The position numbers were made by a program, and so were the translations under genes. 32,127 bases of DNA from Chloroflexi bacterium OLB14. Lineage in GTDB: Bacteria > Chloroflexota > Anaerolineae > Anaerolineales > Villigracilaceae. Shown here piece by piece: positions 1 through 9,133 of this stretch. Location: positions 1-32,127 of the forward strand of contig LMZR01000002.1 in NCBI GenBank assembly GCA_001567105.1. The letters run 5' to 3'. Positions within the stretch are counted from its first letter, which is position 1. Every line of letters starts with the position of its first letter. Under the pieces are notes generated by a model. It did not search any database. It worked only from the letters and a program-made list of their open reading frames with translations, and was not told the DNA's origin.

Positions 1-26
1 TCAAATTGGCGATAATCGACATCGCC

Positions 27-82
27 AGTTTGCCATTTAGTTTGAAATCATCTAACCAACCGACTTAGCCAACTGGCAAACT
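27..82. repeat. Short inverted repeat upstream of the ABC ATPase gene
   Basis: A 9-bp perfect inverted repeat (AGTTTGCCA at 27-35, TGGCAAACT at 74-82) lies between the window start and the first start codon. A smaller pair (GGCGAT / ATCGCC) lies just before it at 8-26. No gene is visible in the first 100 bases. This may be one of the small palindromic intergenic repeats seen elsewhere in the window. A weak hairpin between operon genes is the alternative. Confidence 0.4.
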
Positions 83-100
83 AGATAACTAAGAGTAAAC

Positions 101-1090
101 ATGAACCAAGAATTCATCCTCGAAATAAAAAAACCTGAAAAAAATATTTTTCAAGCAGGCAGACCAGGCTGGTCTTCAAAAGCTGATCATATCGTCCATG
201 CTGTAGATGATATCAGCTTGCAACTTAAGCACGGCGAAGTTATTGCGCTTGTCGGCGAAAGCGGTTGCGGAAAATCCACACTGGCGCTCACTTTAATGGG
301 ATTGGAAGAAGCCACTGAAGGGCATATCTTTTTCAATGGGCGTGATGTAACTCACTTAAACGATAAAGAAAGAAAAGAGATTCGCCGTAAAATTCAAATG
401 GTCTTTCAAGACCCTTACGAATCGCTAAACCCAACGCAAACCATTGAAGAAATTATCATGGAGCCTCTCATCGTTCACAACATCGTAAATAATTATGAAG
501 AACGAAAGAAGCGAGTAAAACAAGCCTTAGAAGATTCAGGGTTAAAACCTGCCGAAACATATATGCCACGTTTTCCTCATCAACTTTCAGGTGGTCAACG
601 CCAAAGAGTTGTTATTGCTAGCGCATTAGTGCTTGAACCAGAATTGTTAGTTGCTGATGAACCAGTCTCCATGTTAGATGTTTCCATCCGTGCCGAAATT
701 ATCAACTTACTTGCTGAGCTTCAAAAATCAAGAAACATCTCAGTCATCTTCATCACGCACGATCTTGGCACAGTCGGCTTTTTTGCAAATCGCGTAGCGG
801 TTATGTATCTTGGGCGCATCATCGAAATTGGTAGCATGAACGACGTGCTAAAAAATACAAAGCATCCTTATTCACAAGCCTTGCTTTCAGTTATCCCAGT
901 CCCCAACCCACGCTTACGAAAAAAGCGTATCATCCTGCAAGGTGAAACGCCCAACCCAATAGATTTGCCAAGTGGGTGTCGCTTTCATCCGCGTTGCCCA
1001 ATTGTCCAACCGCAATGCAAACAAAACGACCCTCAATTTGTTAACATCAGCGCCACACATCAAGCCGCCTGTCTTCTCTTGGAAAAATAA
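101..1090 (+). CDS. Oligopeptide/dipeptide ABC transporter ATP-binding protein (OppF/DppF type)
   Basis: This is the cytoplasmic ATPase that powers a peptide (or related nickel/opine-type) importer. Visible motifs in the 329-residue protein are Walker A GESGCGKST (52-60), Q-loop Q103, signature LSGGQRQR (162-169), Walker B LLVADEP (182-188) and H-loop H220. The C-terminal oligopeptide-transporter extension has the family cysteine motif GCRFHPRCP (292-300). Length and C-terminal extension are typical of OppF/DppF. In this family a second ATPase (OppD), two permeases and a binding protein normally lie upstream, so this is probably the last gene of an importer operon that starts outside the window. 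The ligand cannot be read from the ATPase. The next gene starts 3 bases after its stop, which suggests co-transcription. Confidence 0.93.
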   Translation: MNQEFILEIKKPEKNIFQAGRPGWSSKADHIVHAVDDISLQLKHGEVIALVGESGCGKSTLALTLMGLEEATEGHIFFNGRDVTHLNDKERKEIRRKIQMVFQDPYESLNPTQTIEEIIMEPLIVHNIVNNYEERKKRVKQALEDSGLKPAETYMPRFPHQLSGGQRQRVVIASALVLEPELLVADEPVSMLDVSIRAEIINLLAELQKSRNISVIFITHDLGTVGFFANRVAVMYLGRIIEIGSMNDVLKNTKHPYSQALLSVIPVPNPRLRKKRIILQGETPNPIDLPSGCRFHPRCPIVQPQCKQNDPQFVNISATHQAACLLLEK

Positions 1091-1093
1091 TCA

Positions 1094-1864
1094 GTGGATA
1101 TCACCAGTTTACAAAACCCCAAAATAAAACACATCGTCAAACTGCGCGAGGATAAAAGACAAAGACAAAAAGATAATTTGATTTTAGTAGAAGGCTTCGA
1201 CGAGTTAACGCTGGCGTTGAGTTGTGGATTTGTTCCCCAAACGCTTCTGACCTCGCCTGAGCTTGTTACTAAACAACTAAATTTTTCAAATGCCGACACC
1301 TTGACTCTCAGCCGCAACGTCTTTGAAAAAATTTCACATCGAGAAAACCCTGATGGCTGGTTGGGAATTTTCTCCACGCCAAAATTTTCACTCGACCAAA
1401 TTAAATTATCAAACCCTGCTTTAGTCGTTGTAGCAGAATCAATTGAAAAACCTGGCAATTTAGGCGCGATTCTACGCACAGCAGATGCCTGTAAAGTAGA
1501 TGCAGTGCTAGTCTGCGACCCGCGCGTGGATGTGTGGAATCCCAATGTGATTCGTGCTAGCCGAGGGGCAGTATTCACAATGCCTGTTGTTGAAATAAAA
1601 TCTGACGAAGCAGTAACCTGGCTCAGGTCAAAAAAGATGCGTATCTTATCTGCCACACCATCTGCTCAAGAAAATTATCAGCAAGTAGATATGAAAGAAT
1701 CTATCGCTATTGCAGTCGGCACAGAAGATAAAGGCTTATCTGACTATTGGATGCAAGAAGCAGATATCAAAGTAAAAATTCCTATGTTGGGCAAAGTCAA
1801 TTCGCTAAATGTTTCCATTGCAACGGCGTTGATTTTGTACGAAGTAATTCGGCAGAGGCAGTGA
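1094..1864 (+). CDS. TrmH/SpoU-family RNA 2'-O-methyltransferase
   Basis: This is a SAM-dependent RNA ribose methyltransferase of the SPOUT superfamily, probably acting on 23S rRNA or tRNA. The start is a GTG codon 3 bases after the ABC ATPase stop. The 256-residue protein has an N-terminal substrate-binding part (about 1-105), then the three SpoU motifs: motif 1 around EKPGNLGAILRTADA (N122, R128), motif 2 VGTEDKGLS (208-216) and motif 3 with IPMLGKVNSLNVSIATAL (229-246), which forms the trefoil knot and SAM pocket. Length matches RlmB-type and TsnR-type members, so the exact target nucleotide is open. No frame defects are seen. Confidence 0.9.
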   Translation: MDITSLQNPKIKHIVKLREDKRQRQKDNLILVEGFDELTLALSCGFVPQTLLTSPELVTKQLNFSNADTLTLSRNVFEKISHRENPDGWLGIFSTPKFSLDQIKLSNPALVVVAESIEKPGNLGAILRTADACKVDAVLVCDPRVDVWNPNVIRASRGAVFTMPVVEIKSDEAVTWLRSKKMRILSATPSAQENYQQVDMKESIAIAVGTEDKGLSDYWMQEADIKVKIPMLGKVNSLNVSIATALILYEVIRQRQ

Positions 1865-1985
1865 ATATGCTGAGCTTTGTAATTCCGCTCATTGATTGCC
1901 CGTGAACTTGTGTTATTAAATAATTTGCCTATTCAGCCCAAAGTAGAGTAATATAAAGTACTAGCTTAATGTTATTTTGTTTTCC

Positions 1986-3562
1986 ATGAACGAGAAACTT
2001 AAACTACAATCTGAAATCAACCTCTTTGCGCAACTTGGTAGAGAATTAGCTAGCACCTCACAAGCAGATGTCGCCGCGCGTATCATCCTTGATGCAGCGA
2101 ATACATTAATTGGCTGGGATGCCGCTTATTTAATTTTGTATGACCCACAAAAGGGGGGAAGTCCGCGCCCATTATTAACTATTGACACAGTTGATGGGAA
2201 GCATGCTATCCAAAATGGAGCTGCGCCAGAAAAGCCAAGCGAGAATATGCTTAAGGCTATTTTGCACGGTGGCTTTTTATCTTTGTATGATGCGTATTTT
2301 GAAATTGACCCTGCGCTTTCTTTTGGAAATAAAAATAAGCGAACACTTTCACAATTATTTGTACCAGTAATTAGTGGCTCACGCACCATTGGGGTGCTTT
2401 CAGTTCAAAGCTATGCTGCGCAAGCCTACCAGAATGATCACTTAGAATTGCTAAAAAATTTAGCTAGTCATTGTGCGGGCGCTTTAGAAAGAATTTGGGC
2501 GCAGGAAACAGTGAGTGATTTAGCCGAGCGGTTAAAAATTTTGCATAAGGCAGTTAGCGATATCAACAAGAATTTAGATGTTGAGCAGGTTTGCCATGTG
2601 GTTTACGAAACTGTTAACAAGGTGATGGCTTGTAATGACTTTGTAGTAGATGGCTACAATGCAAATACAAATGAAATTATCCCTATCTTTGCTATTGAAA
2701 ACCCAGGTAAAAGAGTGTACACCGAGAAGTATTATGCGGATCACGGTCTGGCTGGTGAAGTTGTACATAAAAAGAAGCCGCTTCTATTTAGTAGCATTAA
2801 AGAAATAGATGAAAGCAAAATTCAATTTGAATTTTATGGAGATCAATTTGAGCCAGACCCCACTGAATCTATTATTGCTGTGCCAATGTTATTGCATGGT
2901 GAAATTTATGGCGTGATTTCTGCACAGGCTTACAAAAAAGATGCCTATACTACTGATGATCTGTATTTGATGGAGGTATTAGCTTCTCATGTGGTGATTG
3001 CATTGGAGAATGCACGCTTATTCGATTCTGTTCAGCAAGCCGCTTATACAGATTCATTGACCTCCACCTTAAACCGCCGCAGGTTTTATGAACTGGCTGA
3101 AGCGGAGTTTCAAAAAACTATTAAATTGAAACTTCCCTTTGCACTAATTATGCTGGATATTGATGATTTCAAAAACTTCAATGATCAGTATGGGCATAAA
3201 GTAGGCGACTTAGTTCTAATACAAGTTGCTGAAATTTGTAAATCTGCATTGCGGAGTAGTGATATTTTTGGCAGAGTTGGTGGCGAAGAATTTGCTTTGG
3301 TTTTGCCAAACACAACAGAAAGACAGGCTGTTGAAGTAGCTACTAGATTATGTAAACTCATCAGTCACTTAGAAATTTTGGCACGATTCTTGAAAAGTTT
3401 GATAAGCTTACAGAGAAATCGCCTCTTAAAATTACAATTAGTGTAGGCGTGGCTATTTATAATGAATTTTGTAAAAGTTTAGATGTGCTGATGGATCGCG
3501 CTGACCAAGCTATGTACACAGCTAAGAATTCAGGTAGAAATCAAGTGCATGTTTGGATGTGA
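1986..3562 (+). CDS. GAF-GAF-GGDEF diguanylate cyclase, frameshifted near the end
   Basis: This is a predicted soluble sensor that makes c-di-GMP from GTP. I start it at ATG 1986; a TTG three codons upstream is possible, and no clear ribosome-binding site is seen for either. Two GAF-type sensory domains (about 20-180 and 190-345) precede a GGDEF domain with RVGGEEFALVLP. The GGEEF active site lies near residue 430, and an RSSD product-inhibition site sits five residues before it, so the enzyme looks catalytically competent and feedback-inhibited. The continuous frame stops at 3446, but the correct C-terminus (ITISVGVAIY ... DRADQAMYTAKNSGRNQV) continues in the -1 frame to TGA at 3560-3562. 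One base is missing around 3362-3368. Repaired length is about 525 residues. A real truncation of the last 60 residues would probably inactivate the domain. Confidence 0.85.
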
Positions 3563-3646
3563 AGCACAACTTTTTGAAAAAATAAAATAGGATTGAATAA
3601 AAAATATTAAAACCTGTTGGATTTATGTTGTTAACTTGGAGGATTT

Positions 3647-4829
3647 ATGGATGCAAATAAATATGATGTAATTATTATTGGTGGTGGGGTGATGGGTTGT
3701 GCTACTGCTTATTATTTATTAAGATTTGATGCAAATTTGAAAATAGCCATCATTGAGAAAGACCCAAGTTACGAATTTGCCTCTACACCTTTATCTGATG
3801 GTAATACACGTGTTCAATTTAATATTAAAGAGAACATTCAAATGTCGCAATTTGGCTTGCAGGTATTATCTAATTTTGCTGATGAGTTTGAAACTAATGA
3901 CGTTAAACCTGATGTAGCCTTTAGAAGTCAGGGTAATTTATTTGTTTTAGATGATAATAGTAAAGATGAAGCCTTTGAAGGTTATCAGCTACAACAAAGC
4001 TTGGGGTGTGATGTGCAATGGCTGACCCCACAAGATGTTCAAATTTATTATCCACTCTATAATTTAAAAGATTGTGTGGCTGGCACCTATGGTGCAAAAG
4101 ATGGCACTATGTCTCCTATGGGAGTATTGAATGGCTACAAAAATAAAGTTGTTCAGTTGGGGGCAAAGTATCTTCATGCTGAAGTGCAACGAGTGTTAAC
4201 AGAAAAAAAACAAGTTGTGGGTGTTCAGTTGATGACTGGCGATATTTTGCATAGCAAACTGATATTGAATGCGGCAGGGGCATGGGCTAAGTCTGTTGCT
4301 GAAGGGGCAGGCATCCAGCTACCAGTTGAGCCAACGAAGCGTCAAGTGACTATCATTGAAACAAATATCAAGTTAGAAAAAAATCTGCCAGCCTTATTTT
4401 TTCCATCTGGTTTATATCTCATCCATGAAGGCGCGGGTTTATTTATGGTTGGAAAATCTTTTGCAGATGATTATGTTGGCACTGATGATTTTGTGTGGCA
4501 CAAGGAAGTATTTGAAGAAAAAATTTGGCATGAACTAGTGGAGTTTATCCCTGAGTTTGACCGCCTGAAAATTTTGCGTGGGTGGGCAGGTTTATACGAG
4601 GTGAATACATTTGATGGAAATGCGCTTCTTGGCGAATGGCGCGAGTTGGGTGGTTTTTATTTGGCAAATGGCTTTTCTGGACATGGTTTTCAGCAGTGCC
4701 ATGCTGTGGGTAGATATACCGCTGAACTTATGTTAGGTAAAAACGCCAGCGTTAGATTTATCTATTTTTTCTGCTAATCGCATATTAGATAATGAGCCAG
4801 TTTTTGAAAGTAAGCGGAAGATAATTTGA
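3647..4829 (+). CDS. FAD-dependent oxidoreductase (DAO / sarcosine oxidase-like), frameshifted at C-terminus
   Basis: The protein has an N-terminal Rossmann FAD motif (GGGVMG, 12-17) and the layout of the D-amino-acid oxidase / sarcosine oxidase beta / dimethylglycine dehydrogenase superfamily, which oxidises C-N bonds of amino acids and N-methyl amines. The C-terminal GFSGHGFQQCHAVGR stretch is typical of the FAD-binding end of the fold. The start has a strong ribosome-binding site (TTGGAGGATTT before ATG). The continuous frame stops at 4777. One surplus A in the A run at 4739-4743 would explain this: in the +1 frame the usual ending (PALDLSIFSANRI) continues to TGA 4827-4829, giving about 393 residues. 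The substrate is unknown. It is not adjacent to the methyltransferase locus but would suit the same chemistry of N-methylated amines. Confidence 0.85.
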
Positions 4830-4837
4830 GTTTGGGA

Positions 4838-6867
4838 TTATCTTAATATCTGAAATAAGTTACTGTAATCATCTGTAAATAAGGCTACATCCGTTGAATA
4901 ATTTTCGTAAGTAGTTGCCCGTGCTAGTATTTCAGTGATATTTAATGTTTCAGGTTTTTTTGCTAGCAGTATCCAATAGGATAAATATTCATTTGGCTCA
5001 TCGGGAATGTTATCAATACGCATCATCGTCAAGTTGAATTCTTTAGCAATCTGATAGAACACAGGTTGTAAATCAATATGCTGATTAGAAATATTTGCCG
5101 CAATAACACCATCAGGTTTTAAGTTTGCTAAATATAAATCGAATGCTTGTTTAGTGACAAGATGCACTGGCACAGAGTCGCTACTGAAGGTGTCTAAAAC
5201 TATTACGTCAAAATTATGCGAGCCATTAGCCATATACTCATTCTCAAGTGAAATTCGGGCATCACCAGCAATCACTTCTATATCTGCTTGGCTATCTTCT
5301 AGAAATGAGAAGTATCCGCCTTTTCCTTCGGCTAAATCAATGGCTATTTGATTGATTTCATATAAGCGATATTCATCGCCAGATTCGCCATAGGCGACAA
5401 GTGTGCCAATTCCTAAGCCAAGCACTGCTACTTTAGCAGGTTGATTATCTTTAGGGTAATTGGCTAGCAAGATACCCACACCACTATCAGGGGCGAAATA
5501 GGTAGTTGGTTGACTAGGAGTGTTTTTATCTTGAATCCCATGAATGGTGATGCCATGAATCATGGCAAGTGTATGATCATTTAATTCAATTGTGCGTACA
5601 ACTCCATAAAAATTTCTATCTGCACTGAGTTGTTTGCCACTATGATTTAAGCCTAGCATAAGCAATGTGCCAATCACAAAAGATAATGCCACTGCTTGTG
5701 TTTTGCTTTTTTATATTCCCCAAGCCATTTAGGGAATAAGCGAATTACCAAAATTAGCATGGTCATTAACCAGCCAAGATAAAATTCCCAATAACCATCA
5801 AATAGTGCAGGTGCAAGGAAGTTTACATATACACCACCCAATGCCCCTCCAAGAGATGACATTAAATAAAACGTGGTCAAGTGGTCGGCTGGTGGGCGTA
5901 ATTGATACAACTCACCATGGCAGATCATACAAGAGAAGAATAGCAATAAACAATAAATGAGAACTTGCAAAGTAATGGGAGAAGTTTGACGCGCTGTTAA
6001 AGCCCATAGCGTTGCCAAACTTGCTAACCCAAACAACAAGGCATACAAATTACGGTTATACCAACGTGAATCTGAAAAAGCTAGGATGAATGAAAGCAGA
6101 TATATTGCTAGTGGTAAAACCCACAAAAAGGGAATTACTGTCACTTCTTGGGTAATTTGATTTGTAATAGCTAACAGAAATAGGGAAGCTACACCACCTA
6201 ATATCATCCAGAGCAATTTAAGTGAAGCAGATGCCTTAACAGTTTTTTCTACTGAGGTTGATTCTATTTTCTTATCACCTAGTTGATAAATAATTAAAGA
6301 AGAAACCACAGCAAATAACACAAATCCAATAGACCAGCCCCAGCCCTGTGACTGTAAGGATAAATACGGCTCTACCAAGATTGGATAAGCCAACAAGCCT
6401 AATAATGAACCAACATTTGATAAAGCATATAATTTTGCGTATGATGCTGTTGGTTGCAATCTACTAAACCAAGCTTGCATTAATGGGCTGTTTGATGCTA
6501 AAACAAAATAAGGTAGCCCAACAGATACTAACAAGATAAAAAATATATTGAAAACAGGGAATTCAACGTAAGCTGGTCGTAACTCAGGAGAGGGTGTGAT
6601 GGGGGAGCGCCACACAAGCCCAAGTAAGGTCAGAAGCGTTATAGATATAACTAAAAGCGTAGCATGAATCCACCTTTGTTTTGTTTGTTTAACCAGCCAG
6701 TAAGCATAAGCATATCCACCTGTCAATAAGGCTTGAAAAAACAACATAGCAGTTGACCAAACCGCAGGCGTGCCACCAAACCATGGCAAAATAAATTTCC
6801 CAATGAGAGGTTGAATTTGAAATAACAAAAAAGCAGAGAGAAAAATATTAATAGCAAAAAGAAGCAT
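4838..6867 (-). CDS. Membrane-anchored spermidine-synthase-like protein (fused MFS/spermidine synthase), one frameshift
   Basis: The N-terminal half (6867 to about 5690) is very hydrophobic, with about ten membrane segments and the family opening LLFQIQPLIGKFILPWFGG. The C-terminal half is a Rossmann methyltransferase/aminopropyltransferase-like domain with a nucleotide-binding stretch (AVLGLGIGTLVAYGESGDEY), an acidic residue after strand 2 (YEIN), GDARISL and DTFSSDSVPVHLVT. The two halves are in different frames. Adding one A to an A run (plus-strand T runs 5701-5704 or 5707-5712) joins them as KKAKTQAVALSFVIG, giving one protein of about 676 residues, the usual size and order for the fused family. 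Biochemical function of this family is unsettled. The domain resembles polyamine synthases, but no decarboxylase partner lies nearby. It converges on the FAD oxidoreductase with an 8-base gap. Confidence 0.85.
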
Positions 6868-6898
6868 AGAAATACCTCATTCTGTTGAATTGCATTAG

Positions 6899-8452
6899 TT
6901 ACGGCAAAGTTACGCAATTGCCAGTATTTAAAATAATTGAGTGATTTGAATTTGCAACCAAAGCGCATATCTGAGTTGCCCCTGTAGGCTTGTCGGCTGG
7001 TCCGTATTGAGCAAATGGCGAAGGTCCATACTTGCCATAGGTTAATTTCCACGGACCACTGCCTGGGTTACCTGCTTGCTCTGGAGGGACAGTATTAAAG
7101 AACATATGAACATGTAAATTTTGTTCTCCAAAATTTGCCACTTCATAATTGACAACATATAAGTTATTCTCAAGTGTAATACTAGTAATCACCACATAAG
7201 GCGTTGAGGGTGTAGCTGTTAATTCTGGAGTTGCTGTGTTAGTCGGTGGTGCTTCAGTGATCACTGAAACAGCGGTAGCGGTAAATTCAATTTGTGAAGC
7301 CGTAATTGCTGTGTTTGTAGCAATTACATTATTTTTATTAAAATTACGTCCAATATTAAAATTACGCCCAATAATAGAAGCACAAATAAAAACTATAAAA
7401 CATAGTAGCCCAGCCACACCTGCGCCAACTAGCCACTGCTTACTTGATTTTTTTGCAGGAGTTTCTATATTTCCAGTTGATGGTGGGGGAGTATTAAATT
7501 GTTGTTGTGGGATAGAAATTGGCTGTGCAGTAATAGGTGTTGAAGTGGGCACCTGAGGCTTTACCTGCGAAACTTTCATCGTCGAAGTTGCAACATCCAA
7601 CTTTTTTAGCCCGTCTAAAGATCTTTTCAAATCAGCAATTAATTCAGAAGCGTTTTGATACCGATTTTCACGATCTTTAGCTAAACATTTTTCAAGGATG
7701 TGCTTTATTTCTACAGGCACATCTGAACGAAAACCACGCACATCAGGTACGGGGTCATTCAAATGCATCATCATCAAAGTCATAGCCGAATCAGATACAA
7801 AAGGTGGCCGTCCGCTCAACATCTCAAACATCGTCACGCCTAACGAGTAAATATCAGCACGGTGATCTGGTGAAGTCCCTCGAATAATCTCTGGCGACAT
7901 ATAACGCGCAGTGCCGACTAATGCACCCGTAGTAGTATGGCTTTCACCACCCATAATTTTAACAATACCAAAGTCCATCAAAATAGCTTGCCCTTGCACA
8001 TCCAACATGATATTGGCAGGTTTAATATCACGATGAACCATTCCACGCTGATGAGCATACCCCATGGCATCGCTAATGTTTATCAGAAACTTTAAAGTAT
8101 CTTCTAGTGAAAGTTGCCGCCCATCTTCAACCAAACGCTTCATACGCTCTTGTAACGTTTCACCAGCAATAAACTCCAGCACCATATAATATGTGCCATC
8201 ATCATTGTTAAAATCATACACTTGCACAATATTAGGATGGCGCAGATTTGCTACAGCCGCCGCTTCCCCCTCAAAACGTTGCACAAACATTGGGTCTGAT
8301 GAAAGATGTGCATGGATTAATTTAATTGCCACCACTCGTTTCAAATTGGGGTCGGTTGCCCTATACACAGCCGACATACCACCCTGCCCAAGTAAGGCAT
8401 CAATCCGATAACGATTACTAAGTGTTTTACCAATCCAACTGGGTTGATTCAT
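6899..8452 (-). CDS. Transmembrane Ser/Thr protein kinase (PknB-like)
   Basis: This 517-residue eukaryotic-type kinase is predicted to phosphorylate Ser/Thr in response to an outside signal. The kinase domain (about 15-280) has the glycine loop GQGGMS (22-27), the ATP-binding lysine K44, catalytic HRDIKPAN (140-147), DFG (160-162) and the SPE motif (186-188). A Pro/Gln/Thr-rich linker leads to one membrane segment (about 340-361) and an extracellular Thr/Pro-rich region plus a small domain of about 110 residues without PASTA repeats. The outer domain is not one I recognise; a phrase like YVVNYEVANFGEQNLHVHMFF suggests a beta-rich fold. Directly after the membrane segment the codons for GRNFNI/GRNFNK are an 18-bp tandem duplication. 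The YigZ gene lies 23 bases upstream, so both may share a transcript. Confidence 0.93.
   Translation of the reverse strand: MNQPSWIGKTLSNRYRIDALLGQGGMSAVYRATDPNLKRVVAIKLIHAHLSSDPMFVQRFEGEAAAVANLRHPNIVQVYDFNNDDGTYYMVLEFIAGETLQERMKRLVEDGRQLSLEDTLKFLINISDAMGYAHQRGMVHRDIKPANIMLDVQGQAILMDFGIVKIMGGESHTTTGALVGTARYMSPEIIRGTSPDHRADIYSLGVTMFEMLSGRPPFVSDSAMTLMMMHLNDPVPDVRGFRSDVPVEIKHILEKCLAKDRENRYQNASELIADLKRSLDGLKKLDVATSTMKVSQVKPQVPTSTPITAQPISIPQQQFNTPPPSTGNIETPAKKSSKQWLVGAGVAGLLCFIVFICASIIGRNFNIGRNFNKNNVIATNTAITASQIEFTATAVSVITEAPPTNTATPELTATPSTPYVVITSITLENNLYVVNYEVANFGEQNLHVHMFFNTVPPEQAGNPGSGPWKLTYGKYGPSPFAQYGPADKPTGATQICALVANSNHSIILNTGNCVTLP
7337..7372. repeat. 18-bp tandem duplication inside the kinase gene
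   Basis: Two adjacent 18-base units (7337-7354 and 7355-7372) differ at one base. They encode a six-residue repeat immediately outside the membrane segment of the kinase. The unit is a multiple of three, so the frame is kept. This looks like replication slippage in a tolerant linker. Confidence 0.8.
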
Positions 8453-8475
8453 AAATTATTACTACAATTATAAAC

Positions 8476-9108
8476 CTAAACAGCCATTATCTCTTCTTTT
8501 GATTCAATGATTTGCAACTGAACTTTCCCTGCTGATACTTCCCGTAAATCTGATTGAAAAGATTCAAACGCCTCTCGCCTGACCTGCAACCTGATTCTTA
8601 CATCTTCAGCATACTCCTCGCTGACAATTTGCGCATGGTGTTTAATAGCCAATAACCGCAAACGTTCTAAAAGACTATAAAAAATTTTAACTTCACCAAT
8701 ATATATTGGAATTCTCTGACCTCGCCCAACACTACTGACCACACTTTGAGCAGATTCAGTATAAGCCTTAACTAGCCCACCTGTGCCAAGCAATGTGCCG
8801 CCAAAATACCTAGTGATAACTAAAGCAACATCGCCAAGCCCGCTACCTCTTAATACCGTTAAAGCTGGTTTGCCTGCTGTACCTGCTGGTTCGCCATCAT
8901 CTGAAAAATATTCTGTAACTGTATTTCCACCACCAATAATATATGCCGAAACATTATGGCTTGCATCTGCAAATTCCTTTTTTGTCCTGCTAATAAAAGC
9001 ACGAGCTTCTTCAATTGATATAGCAGGAGCAAGGGTGGCAATAAATTTTGAATTCATAACCACATGCTCTTTGCGAAGTTGGGTAAGTGGTAAATAATAA
9101 TTTGACAT
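8476..9108 (-). CDS. YigZ/IMPACT (UPF0029) family protein
   Basis: This 210-residue cytoplasmic protein has the two-domain layout of bacterial YigZ. The N-terminal UPF0029/IMPACT domain (about 15-125) has conserved stretches HNVSAYIIG, FSDDGEPAGTAGKPAL and ALVITRYFGGTLLGTGGL; a short ferredoxin-like C-terminal domain (about 135-205) follows. Family members are linked by homology to translation control (yeast Yih1 and mammalian IMPACT bind GCN1), but the bacterial role is not settled. It sits between the Ser/Thr kinase and the histidine kinase on the same strand with gaps of 23 and 25 bases, so it may belong to a loose operon. Confidence 0.93.
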   Translation of the reverse strand: MSNYYLPLTQLRKEHVVMNSKFIATLAPAISIEEARAFISRTKKEFADASHNVSAYIIGGGNTVTEYFSDDGEPAGTAGKPALTVLRGSGLGDVALVITRYFGGTLLGTGGLVKAYTESAQSVVSSVGRGQRIPIYIGEVKIFYSLLERLRLLAIKHHAQIVSEEYAEDVRIRLQVRREAFESFQSDLREVSAGKVQLQIIESKEEIMAV

Positions 9109-9133
9109 TTGAGATGGAATTTATATTATTTTT

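Noticed and set aside
1060..1656. Open frame of 198 codons on the minus strand opposite the RNA methyltransferase gene
   Set aside because: It lies wholly within a well-supported SpoU gene, has no recognisable domain and no ribosome-binding site, so it is an antisense shadow.
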